A stretch of 27,726 nt of DNA from Bacteriovoracaceae bacterium UBA4573 (lineage in GTDB: Bacteria; Bdellovibrionota; UBA1018; UBA923): assembly GCA_002387735.1 (NCBI GenBank), contig DGKJ01000074.1, positions 1 to 27,726 on the forward strand, read 5' to 3'. Below are positions 23,826 through 27,726 of this stretch, piece by piece. The position numbers and the translations under genes are program-made. Each line of letters begins with the position of its first letter. Positions within the stretch are counted from its first letter, which is position 1. The notes under the pieces are model-generated. The model had not been told where the DNA came from. It worked only from the letters and a program-made list of their open reading frames with translations, and made no database searches.

Positions 23826-24974
23826 CGATTGCACATCCGATTTTTCCGATAGCGTTAACTCTTCAATCAAGTCGCCGCGCCGAATGCCTTCAAACGATTC
23901 ATTTTTTTCGTTTTTTCGAGAGTTCAATAGTCGAATTTGCCTTTTACCGGTTTCGGTACAAATCCAGCACTTGGTCAGGCCTTTTTCAACAAACCTGTGA
24001 CTTACTACTCGCGGGAGCCGAGCCAAGCGTCCAGTTTGAGCTTTTTGACCGAGTACAAGGTAGGAAAAAAGGAGATTTTCTTTTTTTAATCCAGCTTGTT
24101 TACCGATTTGGTTCATCCATTCCGGAAATCGAACTGCAATTTCTTCGTGGCACCAGTCGCCTTCTCGTGCCAGAGCTCCACACGGTCGGTTGTTTAAACA
24201 AGGCAGCTCAACATGCACACCCTCGTGCGCTATCAACCGCGCTCGCAACTCCAAAAGCTCCCGCGATGCGGAAATTGAAGCTGGTTCCAAAAGAATTAGT
24301 TTTCGCTCTAGGCTGTCTTGGTCTGTCAACACGCTCAGCGTTTTCAGTAGTGCGAGCACTATTTTTTCCCGGTCTTCGATCTTCGGTGCGATTTCCGCGA
24401 GAGCATTCGAAAAAGTCACCATCGTTGGCCGTTCGGTTTTTACAGTTTCTAGAATAGACTCAAGTGTTAGCTTGCGATCGATCCAACGCGCCCGAAGTGT
24501 ACCGGCCTGTGCTCCAAGGCTGCGTTCCAGAGATTGCGCCAGATTTGGGGCTAATCCGGAAAACTGGTGCGACTGATCGATTCCAACGAATTCTAACTTT
24601 CGATTCATCTTCCAGTGCCACCACGCCGCTCCCCAATAAACCGTACCAGGGCCACAACCAAAGTCGCAGATCTTAGTAGATTCGTTCGCGAGTGGTGCAA
24701 CGAATTGCACTTCGTCTAAAACGCAAGCCCACTTCAAAAGATTGGCCGGCAAGTAATACGCTGCGTAAGTCGCGGCGAACTCTTTACGATGTGAGTAGTG
24801 ATTCTGTTCCGCGATGCCACGTTTTTCAGCGAGCTCAGGCCACAACCTGCTGAGTGTGTCGCCCAATCGGTTTATTTCGCGCGCCGAAAAAGTCTGACCG
24901 TTTTCGGCGAGCGCCACTTCGAGAGCGGTGGATAATTCATTCGGAAAGGTTACATCTTTTTCGTAGAACAGCAT
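23766..24974 (-). CDS. Rsm22/METTL17-family methyltransferase-like protein, probable 4Fe-4S ribosome-assembly factor
   Basis: The 402-residue protein has an N-terminal helical region, then the SAM-binding motif ICDFGCGPGTVYWGA (about 103-117) and a Rossmann methyltransferase core. The Rsm22 signature follows: HEGVHVELPC, NNRPCGAL and GDWCHEEIAVRFP. Cysteines C259, C265 and C275, with C336 or C339 in TKCWICTETG, reproduce the spacing of the cysteines that bind a 4Fe-4S cluster in human METTL17. Eukaryotic members act in assembly of the mitochondrial small ribosomal subunit; bacterial relatives are thought to do likewise. It lies 12 bases after ssb and is almost certainly co-transcribed with it. 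The 3' end overlaps the opposing exported-protein gene by 60 bases. Confidence 0.85.
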   Translation of the reverse strand: MLFYEKDVTFPNELSTALEVALAENGQTFSAREINRLGDTLSRLWPELAEKRGIAEQNHYSHRKEFAATYAAYYLPANLLKWACVLDEVQFVAPLANESTKICDFGCGPGTVYWGAAWWHWKMNRKLEFVGIDQSHQFSGLAPNLAQSLERSLGAQAGTLRARWIDRKLTLESILETVKTERPTMVTFSNALAEIAPKIEDREKIVLALLKTLSVLTDQDSLERKLILLEPASISASRELLELRARLIAHEGVHVELPCLNNRPCGALAREGDWCHEEIAVRFPEWMNQIGKQAGLKKENLLFSYLVLGQKAQTGRLARLPRVVSHRFVEKGLTKCWICTETGKRQIRLLNSRKNEKNESFEGIRRGDLIEELTLSEKSDVQSLLLFRDLDEVADHNAIVPS

Positions 24975-24986
24975 GCCACCGATTTA

Positions 24987-25361
24987 TCATGCGGAGGCAC
25001 TTTCCGCAGCAGGAACGTCGTTTTGGTCTTCATTACTCTTTTTTGAGTACGACGACATAAACTGTATTCGGTATGCGATTACACTGGTTGAAGTAGATTT
25101 TTTACCATCGGCGTCGGTGTAGGTGCTTGTTTCGCTACTACCTTCCACAAATATCAAAGAACCTTTTTGCAAATAGCGCGCACAATTTTCAGCCTGTGCG
25201 CCGAATACCACTATGCGGTGCCACTGGGTGCTTTCGCCACTGGTGCCATTGCCGTGGGTCGCAAGTGAAATGCGCAAGTAGGGTTTGCCGTTCTGCGAAG
25301 TTTTTAGTTCTAGTTCGTTGCCGACGCGGCCCATTAAAAAAATACGATTCAGGTCTGACAT
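24987..25361 (-). CDS. ssb: Single-stranded DNA-binding protein
   Basis: SSB coats single-stranded DNA as a tetramer during replication and repair. The 124 residues read MSDLNRIFLMGRVGNELELK, then PYLRISLATHG, STQWHRIVVFGAQAENCARYL, GSLIFVEGSSETSTYTD and SVIAYRIQFMSS, a complete OB fold. ATG 25361 is chosen because AGGAG sits seven bases upstream; an in-frame ATG at 25382 lacks this. The C-terminal tail is short (KKSNEDQNDVPAAESASA) and lacks the acidic D-D-D-I-P-F tip by which SSBs recruit partner proteins, so this may be an accessory paralogue. It leads an operon with the Rsm22-like gene. Confidence 0.93.
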   Translation of the reverse strand: MSDLNRIFLMGRVGNELELKTSQNGKPYLRISLATHGNGTSGESTQWHRIVVFGAQAENCARYLQKGSLIFVEGSSETSTYTDADGKKSTSTSVIAYRIQFMSSYSKKSNEDQNDVPAAESASA

Positions 25362-25440
25362 AGATTTTACTCCTGGTTTCATTGAAAGTGTTACAGTTGC
25401 GAGTTGACCTAAAGCAAAACCCGCGCCATCTTAGTTTGCG

Positions 25441-26775
25441 ATGCTCGAAAAATTTGGCGCTCAAGCAGAAAAATTCGTCCGGCAATATATCCCCGACCCT
25501 TTCGTATTGGTTTTACTATTAACGCTTGTCACCTTTGCTCTCGCCCTTTGGGTTACACCTGCCCAACCCAGTCAGTTACTTAGCTTTTGGAACGGCGGTT
25601 TTTGGGAACTTCTTAGTTTCGCCATGCAGATGGTCTTGATCGTCGTCACCGGTGAGGCCATTGCGGAAACTGAATTGGTGCGTAACGCCATTCAAAGATT
25701 GTGTGGAATTCCCAAGTCAGCTTACTCCGCGGTGTTGCTACTGACGACAGTTTCTATTTTACTCGGTTGGCTACATTGGGGTTTCGGTCTTGTGGCCGCC
25801 AGTTTGATGGGGCGGGAGCTGGCACGAAATCTACATAAAAGAAAAATTTTCGTTCATTATCCAATACTCGGTACGGCCGCCTACATGAGCATGTTGCTCT
25901 GGCACGCAGGTACGACGGCTTCGGCTCCATTGCTCATTAATACCCCTGGGCACTTTTTAGAAAAACAAATTGGCCTAGTACCGCTCACTGAAACCATTTT
26001 TCTACCGAGCAATTTGCTGGTGTGTCTCTTTTTAGCAATCACAATACCGTTTGTAATCGCGGGCCTAATGCCTAGGCGGCATTACCGAACCATAGATTAT
26101 TTCGAGATTGAGGAACCAAAACCCATACGCGCCTCTGAAGAAAAGGGTAAAACCATCGCAGAAAAATTGGAGCGAAGCTATTCTTTGAATCTCACCATCG
26201 GGGTGTTGGGCCTGGTTTTTATTGCACAGTATTTTCGAAAAAATGGCTTGCTCGGTTCTAATCATAATATTGTGAACCTACTGTTACTGAGTTTGGGTTT
26301 GGTCCTTCATAAAAGCCCGCTCGCTTACGCACGAGCGGTGGCGCAGTCAGTGCGGGGCACTTCTGGGATTATATTACACTTCCCATTCTATGGCGGCATC
26401 ATGGGCCTTATGAGGGAGTCGGGGTTAGGGCACGAAATATCAACTATATTTGTACAAATGGCTACGGGTGAAACCCTGCCTTTTTTCGCGTATCTCGCGA
26501 GCGTGGTAACCAAACTTTTTATTCCTTCGGGAGGGGGAGAATGGGCGGTCGAGGGACCCGTCATGTTGGCCGCCGCTAAGGAACTAAGTTCGTCGGTTGG
26601 TCTGACTACTATGGGAATTGCCTACGGGAATATGGTTGGAAACATGTTTCAACCTTTTTGGGCCATTCCGCTGCTAAGCATCATGGGACTCAAAGCTCGC
26701 GACATCATGGGATATTGTTTGGTCGTTTTCGTTTTTGCGTTCCCGATTCTTGGCATTGCACTGTTGATGTCCTAG
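25441..26775 (+). CDS. atoE: Short-chain fatty acid transporter, AtoE family
   Basis: The 444-residue inner-membrane protein tracks E. coli AtoE along its length: an amphipathic start (EKFVRQYIPDPFVLVLLLTLVTFALALW), GFWELLSFAMQMVLIVVTG, HWGFGLVAASLMGRELAR, PLLINTPGHF, then INTVNL-like NIVNLLLLSLGLVLHKSPLAY, GIILHFPFYGGIMGLM, the signature IPSGGGEWAVEGP and a terminal DIMGYCLVVFVFAFPI. About ten to twelve membrane helices can be read. The family imports short-chain fatty acids such as acetoacetate or butyrate; E. coli pairs it with ato genes, which are absent here. No ribosome site precedes ATG 25441. A weak TTGACC at 25404-25409 would put transcription close to the ATG, so leaderless initiation is possible. 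Stop lies 47 bases before pal. Confidence 0.9.
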   Translation: MLEKFGAQAEKFVRQYIPDPFVLVLLLTLVTFALALWVTPAQPSQLLSFWNGGFWELLSFAMQMVLIVVTGEAIAETELVRNAIQRLCGIPKSAYSAVLLLTTVSILLGWLHWGFGLVAASLMGRELARNLHKRKIFVHYPILGTAAYMSMLLWHAGTTASAPLLINTPGHFLEKQIGLVPLTETIFLPSNLLVCLFLAITIPFVIAGLMPRRHYRTIDYFEIEEPKPIRASEEKGKTIAEKLERSYSLNLTIGVLGLVFIAQYFRKNGLLGSNHNIVNLLLLSLGLVLHKSPLAYARAVAQSVRGTSGIILHFPFYGGIMGLMRESGLGHEISTIFVQMATGETLPFFAYLASVVTKLFIPSGGGEWAVEGPVMLAAAKELSSSVGLTTMGIAYGNMVGNMFQPFWAIPLLSIMGLKARDIMGYCLVVFVFAFPILGIALLMS

Positions 26776-26822
26776 TGCTAGCTTTTCGACAATACGAAAA
26801 TAAATCTCAGAAGGAGTTCATC

Positions 26823-27335
26823 ATGACTTTTAGGGTACGGCGAGCATTGCTCGTGGTTTTATCCATGACAACTTTAGTATTCGCTCTGGCATTCAGCGGT
26901 TGTGCTGCAAAGAAAACAAAAACCGGCGATGAAGATTCCAGCGGCGTAGCAGATTCGGACATTTCAGGTGGAATGGCCGACAGTGATTCCGACAAAGCCA
27001 TGGGCCTTCAAACTGTAAATTTCGCGTACGACTCGTCGATCCTGGATTCGTGGGCGCGCAATAAGCTTAAGGAGAACGCTAAGATTCTCAGAGAAAATAG
27101 CTCGCTTCGTGTACAAATCGAAGGTCACACCGACGAACGAGGCGGAATTCAATACAATCTTGCGTTGGGTGAGCGTCGTGCAGGAGCTGCGCGAGCGTAT
27201 CTTATCGATCAAGGGATCGACGCGGATCGTATGACAGTTATTTCGTACGGTAAAGAAAAGCCAGTAGACCCTTCGAGCAGCGAAGGTGCTTGGGCTAAAA
27301 ATCGCCGTGCTAACTTTAGGATTACTTCGAATTAA
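26823..27335 (+). CDS. pal: Peptidoglycan-associated lipoprotein Pal
   Basis: Pal anchors the outer membrane to peptidoglycan and works with the Tol complex during cell division. ATG 26823 follows a strong AAGGAG. The 170-residue product has a lipoprotein signal ending LAFSGC (lipidated C27), a Gly/Ser/Asp linker and an OmpA-C domain from about 65: LQTVNFAYDSSILDSWARNKL, VQIEGHTDERGGIQYNLALGERRAGAARAYL, DADRMTVISYGKEKP and AWAKNRRANFRI. The HTDERG...NLALGERRA motif with its Asp and Arg binds diaminopimelate in peptidoglycan. Tol genes are not in the window, though a second envelope gene follows at once. Confidence 0.95.
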   Translation: MTFRVRRALLVVLSMTTLVFALAFSGCAAKKTKTGDEDSSGVADSDISGGMADSDSDKAMGLQTVNFAYDSSILDSWARNKLKENAKILRENSSLRVQIEGHTDERGGIQYNLALGERRAGAARAYLIDQGIDADRMTVISYGKEKPVDPSSSEGAWAKNRRANFRITSN

Positions 27336-27338
27336 TAA

Positions 27339-27356
27339 AAAGTGCTGAGACACTTT
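27339..27356 (+). repeat. Small inverted repeat around the GTG start after pal
   Basis: AAAGTG (27339-27344) and CACTTT (27351-27356) pair around CTGAGA, placing the proposed GTG start in one arm. It could be a weak attenuator or terminator after pal, or block initiation unless ribosomes finishing pal open it. Confidence 0.35.
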
Positions 27357-27726
27357 GAATTTTCTGTACGTTTGGTATGGGTTTGCGTGGTCGCGATGGG
27401 GTGTTCCGTCGCGGCTACGCGCCCCGTACAGGAAATGTCCAACGCTGAAACCGCAATTCGAGCTGCCAAAGATCTCAATGCAGATTCTCTAGCGCCCGAA
27501 CTCTATCGCAAAGCTAACGACTACCATTTCAAAGCCAAGCGCGAATATCGTCTAAAAAATTTCGATCTAGCTAGAAAATACGCTGTGCGCGCCATGCGTT
27601 ATGCCGAAGAGGCCGAATTTTTAGCTCTCAAGGGTGGCGGCGCCACTGTTAATGCCGATTTACTTGAAAGCGAAGAGGGGGCAACTCCTGACGCTGAAGC
27701 AAGTTTTGAAGAAATCCCCGGTGAAT
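27342..27726 (+). CDS. DUF4398-like lipoprotein or exported protein, partial (N-terminal 128 residues)
   Basis: The frame is open to the right edge. From GTG 27342 it gives a hydrophobic leader (FSVRLVWVCVVAMGCSVAA), then helical sequence SNAETAIRAAKDLNADSLAPELYRKANDYHFKAKREY and FDLARKYAVRAMRYAEEAEF. This matches the DUF4398 pattern of alanine-rich helical pairs often encoded beside Pal/OmpA genes. C at position 21 could be lipidated, but the preceding A-M-G is a poor lipobox, so the envelope location is likely but the anchoring uncertain. No ribosome site is visible; GTG lies six bases after the pal stop, suggesting translational coupling. The start is therefore tentative. Acidic sequence (ESEEGATPDAEASFEE) follows before the window ends. 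Confidence 0.7.
   Translation, partial: MLRHFEFSVRLVWVCVVAMGCSVAATRPVQEMSNAETAIRAAKDLNADSLAPELYRKANDYHFKAKREYRLKNFDLARKYAVRAMRYAEEAEFLALKGGGATVNADLLESEEGATPDAEASFEEIPGE

Noticed and set aside
24190..24576. 128-codon plus-strand frame inside the Rsm22-like gene
   Set aside because: It is antisense to conserved Rsm22 motifs and its sequence is Ser/Arg-rich, typical of a shadow frame.
1..27726. tRNA, rRNA, CRISPR, insertion-sequence or phage signatures
   Set aside because: None was seen by reading both strands; there are no cloverleaf-like stretches in gaps, no regular spaced repeats and no transposase or integrase motifs.

Overview
This window appears to be chromosomal DNA from a Gram-negative bacterium, most likely a member of the Bdellovibrionota. 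It encodes a Pal-type OmpA-like lipoprotein, several other lipoproteins, two outer-membrane beta-barrels, an AsmA-like envelope protein, an HD-GYP signalling protein and many small exported proteins. Base composition is moderate and looks even across the window. I see no mobile element, phage gene, CRISPR array, rRNA or tRNA. The lineage is inferred from gene content, since no marker gene settles it.

Layout: 1-426 is the cut-off start of a DUF2090 aldolase-like gene (-). 608-3093 holds a PdeM-like protein that has lost its metal ligands, overlapping an aldehyde dehydrogenase (+). 3090-5990 is a 966-residue lipoprotein (-). 6096-6719 is a small exported Cys-rich protein (+). 6716-7162 is dtd (-). 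7210-10900 is mutY followed by an M1 aminopeptidase with a HEAT-repeat tail (+). 10890-13584 is a YdbH/YdbL-type envelope operon (-). 13638-17512 is an envelope block with two FecR-domain proteins, a small barrel and a TPR-barrel. 17525-18904 is pepP (+) and 18910-19320 is a thioesterase (-). 19517-20539 is a DusB-type dihydrouridine synthase (+). 20602-21649 holds a HEAT-like exported protein (+) and a DUF1285 protein (-). 21703-22266 is def (+). 22289-23257 is an HD-GYP protein (-) and 23412-23825 an exported FlgT_C-like protein (+). 23766-25361 is ssb followed by an Rsm22-family protein (-). 25441-26775 is an AtoE-type transporter (+). 26823 to the end is pal and the start of a DUF4398-like gene (+).

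The genes fall into two broad themes. One is translation and genome quality control: dtd, mutY, dusB, def, ssb, the Rsm22-like protein and two peptidases. The other is the cell envelope: the YdbH/YdbL pair, FecR and barrel proteins, Pal, lipoproteins and the transporter.

Orientation flips repeatedly, giving nine divergent and eight convergent junctions in under 28 kb. Six convergent pairs overlap at their 3' ends, three of them by exactly four bases, and none has an obvious intrinsic terminator. The points most worth a second look are the PdeM-like protein without catalytic residues, the apparent YnbE+YdbL fusion beside YdbH, the FecR/barrel/TPR-barrel/FecR block, the bacterial Rsm22 with METTL17-like cysteine spacing, and the HD-GYP protein whose HDIGK lysine is a leucine.
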